Positions 1-10,340 of a stretch of 41,242 bases of DNA are shown here, in pieces. This DNA is from Sneathiellales bacterium (GTDB taxonomy: Bacteria; Pseudomonadota; Alphaproteobacteria; JANQFL01). Within the stretch, counting starts at the first letter, position 1. Each line of letters starts with the position of its first letter. Location: NCBI GenBank assembly GCA_028277845.1, contig JANQFL010000050.1, positions 1-41,242 on the forward strand, written 5' to 3'. Made by a program: the position numbers and the translations under genes. The notes below the pieces were generated by a model that did not search any database, was not told the DNA's origin, and was given only the letters and a program-made list of their open reading frames with translations.

Positions 1-1107
1 GCCGGCGATGCGGGCCGAATCGGTCACCTGGCGGCTGATCTCGGAGATCGACGAGGACAGCTCCTCGGTCGCCGCGGCCACCGTCTGCACGTTACCGGAT
101 GCCTCGTCCGAGGCCGAGGCGGCGGCGCCGGACTGGCGGGCGGATTCCTCGGCCGTCGCTGTCATGGTCTGGGCCGTGGCGTCCAGTTCGGTCGCCGCGG
201 CGGACACGCCCTTCAGCATGCCGGACACGGCCTGGTCGAACTGTTCCGTCAACATGTCAATCTGTTTGGTGCGTTCCTCGCGGACCCGTTGGGCTTCTTC
301 CGCTTCCTTGGCCATCTCGGCATTGCGGATCAGGTTTTCCTTGAAGAACTGCACGGCCTTGGCCATCGCGCCGACTTCGTCACCGCGGTCGAGCCCGGTC
401 ACTTCGGTGTCGGTGTCGCCTTCGGCCAAGTGACCCATAACGCCGGTGATCTGACGGATCGGGTTGGAAACGGCGCGGCCGAGGAATATGGCGGCGGCCA
501 GCGACACGACGAGGGCGATCACCGTGAGGGCGATCGTCAAATAGAAGACCTGATTCTTGACTTCATCGCTGGCTTTGGCGACGTCAGCCTTGAACGCGAT
601 CAGTTGTTCCGTCAACGCGACACCGGCTTCGCTCAGCTTCTCGAACCGCACATGCACGTCGGTCATTTCCATGGTGGCGATAAACGTGTCCACCATGATG
701 GTGTCGAGAGTTTTCAGAGCCGGGTCCTGATATTCGGCGTAATCCTTCTTGATTTGTTCGACAGCCTCCTGATCAAGGCCCATGGCACTGACGTTCAAAT
801 CCGTAAGGCCGGCTTCAACCCGGGCGAATGCTTCCTTGGCCTGGTCGATGGCCTTGTTGACGTTCTCGGCGTCCACCCCCTGGGTTTGCCAGGTAATGAC
901 GCGATAGAGAAGGCCATGGCCGGCACCGAGGTCATTGAAGATCGATTTGACCTGATCGTTGACGTCAGTCGCCATCACGTACTGGGCAGCGACTTTGCTG
1001 CTGACGGCGTTGCCGTAGTAGAAGGAACCGGCCACGGCGATCAACATCAAACAACCGAACAAAGGTGCCAGCAGGCTTTTAACGGTGATGCTCGCATTCT
1101 TTAGCAT
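1..1107 (-). CDS. Methyl-accepting chemotaxis protein (3' end outside window)
   Basis: Transmembrane chemoreceptor that would signal to CheA/CheW. Only the first 369 codons are present; the gene leaves the window at base 1. Visible in order: a short cytoplasmic start and TM1 (about residues 8-30), a periplasmic helical region (about 31-187, resembling a four-helix-bundle sensor), TM2 (about 188-212), a HAMP linker (about 213-265) and the start of the coiled-coil signalling domain, with ATEELSSSISEISRQV near the cut. The ATG at 1107 has GAGGA 8 bases upstream. It lies 68 bp downstream of the exported Cache-domain gene on the same strand, so the two are probably co-transcribed. The methylation sites and CheA-binding hairpin tip cannot be fully judged because the end is missing. 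Confidence 0.93.
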   Translation of the reverse strand, partial: MLKNASITVKSLLAPLFGCLMLIAVAGSFYYGNAVSSKVAAQYVMATDVNDQVKSIFNDLGAGHGLLYRVITWQTQGVDAENVNKAIDQAKEAFARVEAGLTDLNVSAMGLDQEAVEQIKKDYAEYQDPALKTLDTIMVDTFIATMEMTDVHVRFEKLSEAGVALTEQLIAFKADVAKASDEVKNQVFYLTIALTVIALVVSLAAAIFLGRAVSNPIRQITGVMGHLAEGDTDTEVTGLDRGDEVGAMAKAVQFFKENLIRNAEMAKEAEEAQRVREERTKQIDMLTEQFDQAVSGMLKGVSAAATELDATAQTMTATAEESARQSGAAASASDEASGNVQTVAAATEELSSSISEISRQVTDSARIAG

Positions 1108-1175
1108 TTTGGTGGTCCTCAAAACGTCGTGTCGCTGATGTTGGAATGATCGCCGTGACAGGTTTGTCGGTCGGA

Positions 1176-1625
1176 TTATTTGTAGGCGCCGACGCCGACC
1201 GCGAACTCACCAACCTTGATGATGTAGCTGGTCTTGGCTTCGACCTTCTGGGTCTTCGGATGCTGCCACTTGTAGTCGACCCAGCCGGTGCCGGAAATCG
1301 AAACCATCTCCTTGACCATCGGCTTGCCGTCGACGTCACGCAGACCCATCATGTTGCGGCCGACCAGGGCCTTCTTGGCGCCATGAGCCATCGTCACGCC
1401 TTCGCCGTTAAAGACGAAAACATAGAGATCGCGATCGTGGAAATCGCCGCCTGGGGCGTGGAAAATCTTGGCCGCTTCGTCGATGCCCTTGGTTTCGATC
1501 AGCTTGGCGGCCTTCTCGGCCATGGCCTTGGCTTCGTCCGGGGTGGCCCGTTCGCCGGCCTGGGCAACGCCCGCGGCGGCGAAAACAAAGCAGGCAACGA
1601 AAAGCATTTTACCTAAAAACTTCAT
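1176..1625 (-). CDS. Exported single-Cache-domain protein
   Basis: 149-residue protein with a clear signal peptide (MKFLGKMLFVACFVFAAAGVAQA, cleavage near residue 23) followed by one small Cache domain (sCache_2 type): the N-terminal helix with DEAKAMAEKAAKLIE, then DRDLYVFVFNGEGVTMAHG, GLRDVDGKPMV and a final GTGWVDYKWQHP...SYIIKVG segment. Cache domains bind small extracellular ligands such as carboxylates. There is no kinase, cyclase or methyl-accepting part and no second membrane segment, so it is a free periplasmic sensor or binding protein. It precedes the chemoreceptor gene on the same strand, which suggests that it presents a ligand to that receptor; this is inference. The start ATG has GAAGGAAATGAGAG just before it. 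Confidence 0.85.
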   Translation of the reverse strand: MKFLGKMLFVACFVFAAAGVAQAGERATPDEAKAMAEKAAKLIETKGIDEAAKIFHAPGGDFHDRDLYVFVFNGEGVTMAHGAKKALVGRNMMGLRDVDGKPMVKEMVSISGTGWVDYKWQHPKTQKVEAKTSYIIKVGEFAVGVGAYK

Positions 1626-1866
1626 CTCTCATTTCCTTCCGGTTTGACAGTCGTGTTGGGCGCCGGATTTGACCCGTGAACCCGTTGCTCGGTGGGCAAA
1701 CCGTACGGCCCTTCAGGGAAGGAACCGGTGGCGACCCATCACCATCGACCTCGTTGAAGCAGCGTCTTGCTTTTCGCGTTTCCGGAGAACGAAAGCCGCA
1801 GTTCAATCAACCCCCAAATTGCGACCTAGTAACCACAGTGGCCGATTTTATGTTTTTGGTTAATTG

Positions 1867-1889
1867 ACAAGACGCTACAAAGGTCTTGT
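1867..1889 (-). other. Hairpin at the predicted 5' end of the chemotaxis transcript
   Basis: Inverted repeat ACAAGAC (1867-1873) / GTCTTGT (1883-1889) with a 9-base loop. It begins just where transcription from the sigma-28-like promoter should start, so the mRNA would carry a stem-loop at its very 5' end. Such stems can protect a transcript from decay. The structure is seen directly; the role is inferred. Confidence 0.4.
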
Positions 1890-1895
1890 GCGGTT

Positions 1896-1922
1896 TTATC
1901 GGCAATAACCCTTAAAATTTTG
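1896..1922 (-). promoter_or_regulatory. Sigma-28 (FliA)-type promoter for the Cache/chemoreceptor pair
   Basis: Read on the minus strand: CAAAATTT (1922-1915), an 11-base spacer, then GCCGATAA (1903-1896). The flagellar sigma-28 consensus is TAAAGTTT-N11-GCCGATAA, so the -10 matches at 8 of 8 positions, the -35 at 6 of 8, and the spacer is exact. It points toward the Cache gene and the chemoreceptor, which is the expected regulon. The predicted start, near 1889, leaves a leader of roughly 260 bases. Confidence 0.65.
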
Positions 1923-2051
1923 TTGTTAATTTCGGTTTTAGGTAAACGGATTGTAACAAATATGGTCAATTGTCAGTTGTCGTTATTTCGAGTAATCCGC
2001 GAATTCGACTATTCCGATATAGGTCTCATCGCTTGAAAATGCTCGAATGCC

Positions 2052-2077
2052 GGTTTCGTTTATCTGGAAACGAAACC
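2052..2077. terminator. Hairpin downstream of hutF, possible terminator
   Basis: Perfect 10-bp inverted repeat GGTTTCGTTT (2052-2061) / AAACGAAACC (2068-2077) with a 6-base loop, 64 bases beyond the end of hutF. There is no clean T-run after it on the minus strand, so it would be an atypical terminator. Confidence 0.35.
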
Positions 2078-2140
2078 CACTTGAAGATGTAGGCGGAAGT
2101 TCGCTCGTATGCGCGTGTAATCAATTGATTCGAATACTCT

Positions 2141-3523
2141 TTATCGAATACGCGATAGAGTTCTTTGGAAGTTTGCCAAAATCTGCTCCTCGCCGGGATG
2201 CCGTCCCGAGACGATTTGCCAACGCCCCGCCGTCATGACATCCCGCACGGGAATTGTTGGCGCGGCAAACACGGCGGCGTCCAACACCGTGTCAGACCGG
2301 TGTCCGGCGAGCGACGGATCGGCGCTGTCCAGAACGAGCAGATCGGCGCGCCGGCCGGCGGCGATTTGCCCGATGGGCCGGCTTAGAGCCTGCCGACCAC
2401 CCGACAGAGCCGACTGCAGCAGCGATTCACCGGTCGAACAATCCGGTCCGGCCGCCGCGACGTTGCGCGAAAGATGCAGAAGCCGCTGGCCGTATTCCAG
2501 CAACCGCAGTTCCTCGCCGGCATTGACGGAGATATGGCTGTCCGAGCCGATACCGAACCACCCGCCGGCGGCGATGTAGTCCTTCAGCGGGAAGATGCCG
2601 TCGCCCAGATTGGCTTCGGTCGTGGGACACAGCCCGGCCACGGCACCGCTGCGGGCGAGGGCCCGAGTTTCATCGGCGGTCATGTGGGTGGCGTGCACCA
2701 GGCACCAGGTCTCGTCCACGGCGGCGTTGCCGAGCAGCCACTCCACCGGCCGGCAGCCGCTCCACACCGCGCATTGCTCGATTTCGGCGATCTGTTCGGC
2801 GGCGTGAATGTGCACCGGGATGTCCGGCCGCTTGTCCTTGAGCGCCCCGACCGCTTCCCACAGTTCTTCCGGCGTCACCGCGCGCAGGGAATGCAGGGCC
2901 AAGCCGACCTCCACTTGAGGGTCACGGGCATAGTCGTCGTGCAGGGTTTCGATCATGGACAGCAGCGCCGACGGAGTGTTGATGAACCGCTTCTGTCCGT
3001 CCCCCGGCGGTTTGCCGCCAAAACCGCTGTGGCAGTACAGCACCGGCAGCAGGGTCATGCCCATGCCCACCGAGCGGGCCGCCTCGATGACCCGGCGCGA
3101 CATTTCGGCCCGGTCGGTGTACGGCGTGCCATCGGTGCCGTGATGCAGGTAGTGGAACTCACCGACCGCGGTGTAACCGCATTTCAGCATCTCGACATAG
3201 AGCTGGGCGGCGATGGCGGAGACGTCGTCGGGGCTCAGGCGGGCGAGAAATCCGTACATGGTATCGCGCCAGGTCCAGAACGAATCCCGGCCGCTGACCG
3301 TGCGTTCGGCCAGGCCGGCCATGGCCCGCTGAAAGGCGTGGGAGTGCAGGTTGGGGATGCCCGGCAGGCACGGACCGTTCAGCCGTTCGCATCCGTCGGC
3401 GGATGCTCCCGGCGCGACCTGGTGGATGACGCCATCCGCGTCGACGTCGATCCGCACGTCGTCCCGCCAGCCGTCCGGCAGATAGGCCGACGGCGCGAAA
3501 AATGACTGGGGCCCGTCATGCAT
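2141..3523 (-). CDS. hutF: Formimidoylglutamate deiminase HutF
   Basis: Amidohydrolase-superfamily enzyme that converts N-formimidoyl-L-glutamate and water to N-formyl-L-glutamate and ammonia, the fourth step of the five-step histidine pathway. 460 residues, normal for the family. Visible metal-site and catalytic positions: HSH (H60, H62) after the first strand, HIHAAEQ (H240 and E243), VHATH (H277) and GSDSH (D328). The adenine-deaminase-like SDS motif and the conserved ISVNAGEELRLLEYGQRL segment fit HutF rather than imidazolonepropionase. It is divergent from hutI across 109 bases. Its presence, with HutG, shows that this organism uses the formylglutamate branch and not the direct formiminoglutamase branch. 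The product is cytoplasmic. Confidence 0.95.
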   Translation of the reverse strand: MHDGPQSFFAPSAYLPDGWRDDVRIDVDADGVIHQVAPGASADGCERLNGPCLPGIPNLHSHAFQRAMAGLAERTVSGRDSFWTWRDTMYGFLARLSPDDVSAIAAQLYVEMLKCGYTAVGEFHYLHHGTDGTPYTDRAEMSRRVIEAARSVGMGMTLLPVLYCHSGFGGKPPGDGQKRFINTPSALLSMIETLHDDYARDPQVEVGLALHSLRAVTPEELWEAVGALKDKRPDIPVHIHAAEQIAEIEQCAVWSGCRPVEWLLGNAAVDETWCLVHATHMTADETRALARSGAVAGLCPTTEANLGDGIFPLKDYIAAGGWFGIGSDSHISVNAGEELRLLEYGQRLLHLSRNVAAAGPDCSTGESLLQSALSGGRQALSRPIGQIAAGRRADLLVLDSADPSLAGHRSDTVLDAAVFAAPTIPVRDVMTAGRWQIVSGRHPGEEQILANFQRTLSRIR

Positions 3524-3632
3524 GCTGCACCTTTTTCTCGTCTTCCTGTAGGGTACACCGGTTCGTGTTCCGTCTCATCCCGGTGGTGACCGGAACCTGT
3601 TCGACCGCTTCCGAAAGGACCTTTTCGATACC

Positions 3633-4853
3633 ATGTGGGACGCACTTTGGATCAACGGCCACGTGGCCACCATGGACGGTGATGCACCCTACGGCGCCGT
3701 CCAAAACGGCGCCGTCGCGGTGCGGGACGGCCGCATCGCCTGGGTCGGTGCGGCCGCCGATCTGAGCGGTGATCCCGCGTCTCTGGCGCGCACTGTGCAC
3801 GATGCTGAGGGGTGCTGGCTGACGCCCGGTTTGATCGATTGCCACACGCACCTGGTTTATGCCGGCAACCGGGCGAAGGAATTCGCCATGCGGCTCGAGG
3901 GCGCCAGTTACGAAGACATCGCCCGGGCCGGCGGCGGCATCGTGTCGACGGTCAAGGCGACGCGCGAAGCTTCGGTCGCGGATTTGGTGGCCCAGTCCCG
4001 GCCGCGCCTGGACGCATTGCGCGCCGAGGGCGTCACGACGGTCGAAATCAAGTCGGGCTACGGCCTGAACACGGAAAGCGAATGCGCCATGCTGCGCGCC
4101 GCGCGGCAGCTGGCGGCGGACACCGGCGTGCGTATACGCACTACGTTCCTCGGCGCCCACGCCCTGCCGCCGGAGTACAAGGACCGGGCCGATGAATACA
4201 TCGATACGGTGTGCGGCGAAATGATCGACGCGGTGACGTCCGAGGGTCTGGCCGACGCGGTCGACGCGTTTTGCGAGTCCATCGGTTTCTCGCCTGCGCA
4301 GACCCGGCGGGTGTTCGATGCGGCGGCCGCCCGCGGCCTGCCCGTCAAACTGCATGCCGACCAGTTGTCCGATCTGGACGGTGCCGCACTGGCCGCCGGA
4401 TATGGCGCGTTGTCTGCCGATCATTTGGAATACACCTCCGCCGCCGGCGCGCGCGCCATGGCGGGCGCGGGCACCGTGGCGGTGCTGCTGCCCGGTGCGT
4501 TCTACTGTCTGCGCGAAACCAAACTGCCGCCGATGGACCTGTTCCGCGAACACGGTGTCGCCATGGCCATCGCCAGCGACTGCAATCCCGGCTCCTCGCC
4601 GGTGGCGTCGCTGCTGACCATCATGAACATGGCCTGCACCCTGTTCCGCATGACGCCCGAGGAAGCGCTCGCTGGCGTCACCCGCAACGCGGCCCGGGCG
4701 CTCGGACTGTCCGACGGGGTCGGCAGGCTGGCGGCCGGCATGGCGGCGGACTTCGTGGTCTGGGACATCGGAGATCCGGCGGAACTGGCCTACAATGTCG
4801 GCCTCAATCCGCGCCGCGACGTGATTATCGCCGGGCATTTGGTGGATGTCTGA
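3633..4853 (+). CDS. hutI: Imidazolonepropionase HutI
   Basis: Cytoplasmic metal-dependent hydrolase that opens 4-imidazolone-5-propanoate to N-formimidoyl-L-glutamate, the third step of histidine degradation. 406 residues. Motifs seen: [10 protein letters not shown] (H71, H73), KLHADQL (H241), SADHLEY (H264) and [10 protein letters not shown] (D316), together the family's metal site. It is the only core hut gene on the plus strand here: divergent from hutF and convergent with hutG, whose stop lies 3 bases from its own. It therefore needs its own promoter in the 109-base hutF-hutI gap. That gap holds an imperfect inverted repeat (TGTA-GGG-TACA at 3547-3557) but no clear HutC box. Confidence 0.96.
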   Translation: MWDALWINGHVATMDGDAPYGAVQNGAVAVRDGRIAWVGAAADLSGDPASLARTVHDAEGCWLTPGLIDCHTHLVYAGNRAKEFAMRLEGASYEDIARAGGGIVSTVKATREASVADLVAQSRPRLDALRAEGVTTVEIKSGYGLNTESECAMLRAARQLAADTGVRIRTTFLGAHALPPEYKDRADEYIDTVCGEMIDAVTSEGLADAVDAFCESIGFSPAQTRRVFDAAAARGLPVKLHADQLSDLDGAALAAGYGALSADHLEYTSAAGARAMAGAGTVAVLLPGAFYCLRETKLPPMDLFREHGVAMAIASDCNPGSSPVASLLTIMNMACTLFRMTPEEALAGVTRNAARALGLSDGVGRLAAGMAADFVVWDIGDPAELAYNVGLNPRRDVIIAGHLVDV

Positions 4854-4856
4854 CAC

Positions 4857-5660
4857 TTAGTAGGTCCGCCGGCCCCAATCGAGCATGGCGGCCAGGGCAT
4901 CGCGCAGCACCGGCTGCACCGTGCGGGCGCGGTCGTCGCGATAGGTGAACGGCGGGTCCTCGTCCATGTAGGTGATCTGCGACAGCTCCAGTTGCACCGC
5001 GTGAACATGCTGCGCCGGCGCGCCGTATCGGCGCGTGATGTAGCCGCCCTTGAAGCGGCCGTTGCAGGCCGTGGTATAGCCGTCAGCGGCGCGGTAGATG
5101 TCCGCCATCGCCGTCTCCAATCCCTCCGCCGCCGCCGCGCCGCCGTTGGTGCCGACATTGAAATCGGGCAGACGGCCGTCGAACAGCGCCGGAACTTCGG
5201 ATCGAATGGAATGGGCGTCGAATAGCAGCGCGTAACCGTGCCGGTTTTTCAGCCGGTCCAGCGCCGCTGCCAGTTTGTCGTGATAGGGCGTCCAGATATT
5301 GGCCAGGCGCGCCGCCTTCTCCGCTTCGTCGGGCTCTTCGCCATCCCGGTAAACGGGCCGCTGGTCGAACAGGGTGGCCGGGCACAGGCCGGTGCCTTGG
5401 GCGCCGGGATACAACGGCTTGTCGTCGGATGGCCGGTTCAGGTCGATGACATAGCGCGACCAGTTGGCCGACAGTACGCTGGCGCCGAGGTCGTCGAGAA
5501 AATCATACAGTTCGTCGAGGTGCCAGTCGGTGTCGGGCAGGGCTTGCACCGGTTCGGTCATGCGTTTGCGCACATCGCCGGGCACATGGGTGCCGGCGTG
5601 GGGGATGCTGACCAGCAGCGGCGCCGGTCCCGCGCGGAAGCCGTAGGGCGCGACGGTCAC
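4857..5660 (-). CDS. hutG: N-formylglutamate deformylase HutG
   Basis: Hydrolyses N-formyl-L-glutamate to L-glutamate and formate, the last step of the HutF route. 267 residues of the N-formylglutamate amidohydrolase family, with SIPHAG (18-23), [10 protein letters not shown] (43-52), the LFDAHSIRS metal-binding segment near 147 and [13 protein letters not shown] near the end. The start is GTG at 5660, inside a GTGA that overlaps the hutH stop by 4 bases, so its translation is coupled to hutH. It is the last gene of the minus-strand operon and converges on hutI. Confidence 0.95.
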   Translation of the reverse strand: MTVAPYGFRAGPAPLLVSIPHAGTHVPGDVRKRMTEPVQALPDTDWHLDELYDFLDDLGASVLSANWSRYVIDLNRPSDDKPLYPGAQGTGLCPATLFDQRPVYRDGEEPDEAEKAARLANIWTPYHDKLAAALDRLKNRHGYALLFDAHSIRSEVPALFDGRLPDFNVGTNGGAAAAEGLETAMADIYRAADGYTTACNGRFKGGYITRRYGAPAQHVHAVQLELSQITYMDEDPPFTYRDDRARTVQPVLRDALAAMLDWGRRTY

Positions 5661-7207
5661 GGCGCGGCCATGGACGGCAGCAGTTGGGCCGCGGCATCAG
5701 TAAAGGCGCCGCCCAGCACCATCTCGGTTACTGCCTGGATATCGGGCGCCATCTCGCGGTCATTGTCCAGGGTCGGCACGTGCTTGCGGATGTCGGCGAT
5801 AACGCCGGCGAGCGTGTCCGACGTGGACAGCGGCGCGCGGAAGTCGATGCCCTGAGCGGCGCACAGCAATTCGACGGCGACGATACCGGCGGTGTTCTCC
5901 GCCATGTCGCCCAACCGCCGGGCGGCGTGGGTCGCCATCGAGACGTGGTCTTCCTGATTGGCCGACGTGGGCAGGCTGTCGACGCTGGCCGGATGAGCCA
6001 GCGGCTTGTTCTCACTGGCCAGCGCCGCGGCGGTGACCTGGGCGATCATGAAGCCGGAATTGAGGCCCGAATGCTTGATCAGGAACGGCGGCAGTTCGCT
6101 CATGGCGCTGTCCATCATCAGGGCGACGCGGCGTTCCGACAGGGCGCCGGTCTCGGCCACGGCGACGGCGAGATTGTCGGCCACCATGGCCACCGGCTCG
6201 GCGTGGAAATTGCCGCCCGAGAGGATTTCGCCGCTGTCGGCGAACACCAGCGGGTTGTCGGACACGGCGTTGGCCTCGATCTCCAGAATACCGGCGGCGT
6301 GGCGCATCTGGTCGAGGCAGGCGCCCATGACCTGGGGCTGGCACCGAATGGAGTAGGGGTCCTGTACCCGGTCGCAGTCCATATGGGATTCGCGGATGCC
6401 GCTGCCGGCCAGCAGCGTCTTGTAGACCCGGGCGACCTCGGCCTGGCCGCGATGGCCGCGCAAGGCATGAATGCGGTCGTCGAACGGCGTGTCGCTGCCT
6501 TTCACCGCGTCGGCGGTCATGGCCCCGGCAACCAGGGCGGCGGCGTAGACGTGTTCGATGGCGAACAGGCCTTTCAGCGCCAGCGCCGTCGACACCTGGG
6601 TGCCGTTGATCAGGGCGAGACCCGCCTTTGGGCCCAGCGTCACCGGTGCCAGGCCCGCTTTCTTCAAGCCATCCGCAGCGGGCATGATGTCGCCGTTGAA
6701 GCGCACCTGGCCTTCGCCGATCAACGGCAGCACCAGGTGGGCAAGCGGCGCCAGGTCGCCCGATGCGCCGACCGATCCCTTGCTCGGCACGCAGGGATAG
6801 ACGCCGGCCTCAACCATGCGCAGCAGAAGGGTAATGGGCTCGACGGCAATGCCGGAAAACCCGCGCGCCAATCCGTTCGCCTTCAAGGCGACGATCAAAC
6901 GGACGGTATCGTCATCCAGCAGCGGGCCCGTCCCGGCGGCGTGGGAGCGTAACAAATTGATTTGCAGCTGCAGGATGTCGTCTTCTTCGATACGCGTGTC
7001 CGCCAGCTTGCCAAAGCCGGTTGTGACGGCGTAAGCGGTTTCGCCACGGGCGACGAAATCGGCCACAGCCCGGGCGGCCGCTTCGATACCTGGAATGCAA
7101 TCCGGGTTCAGATCCATCGCCACCGGGTTATGGAAGATCCGGCGCATGTCGGCCAGGGTCATCCGCCCCGGCCGGATAACGAAACGATCGTGTGCCGCTT
7201 CGGACAT
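5657..7207 (-). CDS. hutH: Histidine ammonia-lyase HutH
   Basis: Removes ammonia from L-histidine to give urocanate, the first and committed step. 516 residues. The self-cyclising Ala-Ser-Gly triad that forms the MIO electrophile is A148-S149-G150 in [14 protein letters not shown]. Upstream are the inner-loop tyrosine in the YAVTTGFG segment (Y59) and [10 protein letters not shown]. The Shine-Dalgarno GGAGGAATAACCCG before the ATG lies inside the end of hutU (4-base gap) and the stop overlaps hutG by 4 bases, so the three genes are translated as a block. The enzyme is cytoplasmic and works as a tetramer in characterised members. Confidence 0.97.
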   Translation of the reverse strand: MSEAAHDRFVIRPGRMTLADMRRIFHNPVAMDLNPDCIPGIEAAARAVADFVARGETAYAVTTGFGKLADTRIEEDDILQLQINLLRSHAAGTGPLLDDDTVRLIVALKANGLARGFSGIAVEPITLLLRMVEAGVYPCVPSKGSVGASGDLAPLAHLVLPLIGEGQVRFNGDIMPAADGLKKAGLAPVTLGPKAGLALINGTQVSTALALKGLFAIEHVYAAALVAGAMTADAVKGSDTPFDDRIHALRGHRGQAEVARVYKTLLAGSGIRESHMDCDRVQDPYSIRCQPQVMGACLDQMRHAAGILEIEANAVSDNPLVFADSGEILSGGNFHAEPVAMVADNLAVAVAETGALSERRVALMMDSAMSELPPFLIKHSGLNSGFMIAQVTAAALASENKPLAHPASVDSLPTSANQEDHVSMATHAARRLGDMAENTAGIVAVELLCAAQGIDFRAPLSTSDTLAGVIADIRKHVPTLDNDREMAPDIQAVTEMVLGGAFTDAAAQLLPSMAAP

Positions 7208-7211
7208 CGGG

Positions 7212-8888
<1,677 letters not shown>

Positions 8889-8907
8889 GGCGAACGCTCC
8901 TGTCTGA

Positions 8908-9621
8908 CTAGTCGCGGAAGGTGAATGTGCCGCTGAGGCGGTAACGGGGGCCGGGGTAGACCAGTTGGGCCCAGGTCACGACGGCGCCCGCAAAAAACGT
9001 ACGGCGATCGAGCAGCAGGCACGGCGCGCCGATCTCCAGGTCGAGCATCTTCGCCTGGTCGGCCGATGCGGCCACGGCTTCGATATTGTGCTCGACCGTA
9101 TCCGGCCGGACTGCCTGCATGAGGTATTCGTTGGGTGTGGTATGGCGGAAGTCCTGGTCCAGGTAAACGGGCGCCAGGTCCGGATTGACGAAACGGATTT
9201 CCAGTTGCACCGGTTCGTCGTTTTCCCGGTGCACGATCAGCGAGTGAAACGCCGCCGACCCGACCGCGCGCTGCAGGTGCAGCGCCGCCGTTTCGTCGCA
9301 GGCACATTCCTCCAGAACATGCACGTCGGCAGTGTGGGTATGGCCGCGCTCGGAAATCTCCTTGGCGATGTTGCGGATCTCCAGGGGTTCCGACTGCGCC
9401 TTGCCTGTGTTCACGAAAGTGCCCAGGCCCTGCACGCGCACGATCAGGCCCTCGTCGACCAGCTCCCTCAGCGCCCGGTTGACGGTCATGCGCGAGGTAT
9501 TGAATTCCTTCAGCAGCGTGTGCTCCGACGGCACCAGATGGTCGGCCGGCCATTCGCCCGAACGGATGCGCTCGCGGATGTAGCGCTTGATCTGCTTGTA
9601 AAGGGGAACGCTCGCCGTCAC
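8908..9621 (-). CDS. hutC: Histidine-utilisation repressor HutC (GntR/UTRA)
   Basis: 237-residue transcription factor: an N-terminal GntR winged helix (about residues 5-72, with [30 protein letters not shown] and GLGTFV) and a C-terminal UTRA ligand domain (about 92-232). HutC proteins repress hut genes and are released by urocanate. I chose GTG at 9621 because it begins [19 protein letters not shown], the usual HutC start, and forms a GTGA overlap with the livF stop; the open frame continues upstream but reads through livF out of frame. Sitting between transporter and enzymes, it should be autoregulated. Its likely operator is the palindrome at 14258-14283. Confidence 0.92.
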   Translation of the reverse strand: MTASVPLYKQIKRYIRERIRSGEWPADHLVPSEHTLLKEFNTSRMTVNRALRELVDEGLIVRVQGLGTFVNTGKAQSEPLEIRNIAKEISERGHTHTADVHVLEECACDETAALHLQRAVGSAAFHSLIVHRENDEPVQLEIRFVNPDLAPVYLDQDFRHTTPNEYLMQAVRPDTVEHNIEAVAASADQAKMLDLEIGAPCLLLDRRTFFAGAVVTWAQLVYPGPRYRLSGTFTFRD

Positions 9622-10340
9622 GCCACGTCCTCCTGTCGATCCAGGCCGAGATAGGCGTCGATCAGACCCGGATTGTCGCGCGCGTCCTCGCCGGTGCCCT
9701 GATAGACCGTGCGGCCCGATTCGAGCACGCAGACATTGTCGGCGATGGCCAGGGCCCGCTGGGTGCTTTGCTCCACCAGCATCACCGTCATGCCTTCGTC
9801 GCGCAAGCGGCCGATGACGCCGAAGCACAAATCCACCACCTTGGGCATCAGGCCGAGCGACACTTCGTCGATCAACAGCATGCGCGGTTCGGCCATCAGG
9901 GCGCGGCCGATGGCCAGCATCTGCTGTTCGCCGCCGGACATCTGCCCGGCCCGCTGGTTGCGCCTCTCGGCCAGGCGCGGGAACAGGTCGAACACCTTGT
10001 CCCGGTTGCCGGGCGTCGCCTCCTTCGGCCGGGCGTAGCCGCCGACGATGAGGTTCTCCTCGACCGACAGGTCGCCGAACAGGCGTCGGCCCTCCGGCAC
10101 CAGGGCCAGGCCCTGGCGCACCCGCGCCATGGCCGGCGCGTCGGTCAGGTCTTCGCCATCGAATTCAATCCGCCCAGCCTGCACCGCCACGTGGCCGGCG
10201 ACGGCCATGATGGTCGAGGTTTTGCCGGCGCCGTTGGCGCCGATCAGGGCGAACACGCTGCCCTCGGGCACGGTGAGCGACAGGTCGTGCACCGCCCGCA
10301 TGGGACCATAGCCGCAGGACAGGTTTTCAAGCCGCAGCAT
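9618..10340 (-). CDS. livF: LIV-type ABC transporter ATP-binding protein LivF
   Basis: Cytoplasmic ATPase of the branched-chain amino acid (HAAT) transporter family, LivF branch, about 240 residues. Walker A GANGAGKTS (34-42), signature MSGGEQQML (134-142) and Walker B MLLIDEVSLGLMP (154-166) are intact; LAPE-type VPEGRRLFGDLSVEENL fits LivF. The start at 10340 (MLRLENLSCGYG) is preferred because GGAGG sits 6 bases upstream; a start two codons earlier would touch the Shine-Dalgarno. It overlaps the end of livG by 14 bases and hutC by 4. Its place in a hut operon suggests that the transporter carries histidine or urocanate. Confidence 0.92.
   Translation of the reverse strand: MLRLENLSCGYGPMRAVHDLSLTVPEGSVFALIGANGAGKTSTIMAVAGHVAVQAGRIEFDGEDLTDAPAMARVRQGLALVPEGRRLFGDLSVEENLIVGGYARPKEATPGNRDKVFDLFPRLAERRNQRAGQMSGGEQQMLAIGRALMAEPRMLLIDEVSLGLMPKVVDLCFGVIGRLRDEGMTVMLVEQSTQRALAIADNVCVLESGRTVYQGTGEDARDNPGLIDAYLGLDRQEDVA

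Larger units (their letters stand above)
1626..2140. other. Non-coding region between the chemotaxis pair and hutF
   Basis: About 515 bases with no convincing gene. The part from about 1800 to 2140 is much richer in A and T than the surroundings, as expected for promoter DNA. It holds the sigma-28-like promoter (1896-1922), a hairpin at the predicted transcript start (1867-1889), a 10-bp stem hairpin (2052-2077), a 12-bp palindrome AATCAATTGATT (2119-2130) and a 6-bp inverted repeat that overlaps the end of hutF (2128-2149). The stretch 1626-1866 would be the leader of the Cache/chemoreceptor transcript and has no feature I can name. Confidence 0.6.

Noticed and set aside
1690-1745. GGGCAAACC followed by a stem and GGCGACCCA on the plus strand, recalling a class I cyclic-di-GMP riboswitch
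   Set aside because: The conserved core after the first stem is not matched, and no gene follows on that strand.
3547-3557. TGTA-GGG-TACA between hutF and hutI as a second HutC site
   Set aside because: The half-site spacing is 3 instead of 2 and the outer bases do not pair; too weak to call without a genome-wide profile.
3516-4856. 446-codon open frame opposite hutI
   Set aside because: hutI has all catalytic motifs; the opposite frame has none and is low-complexity.
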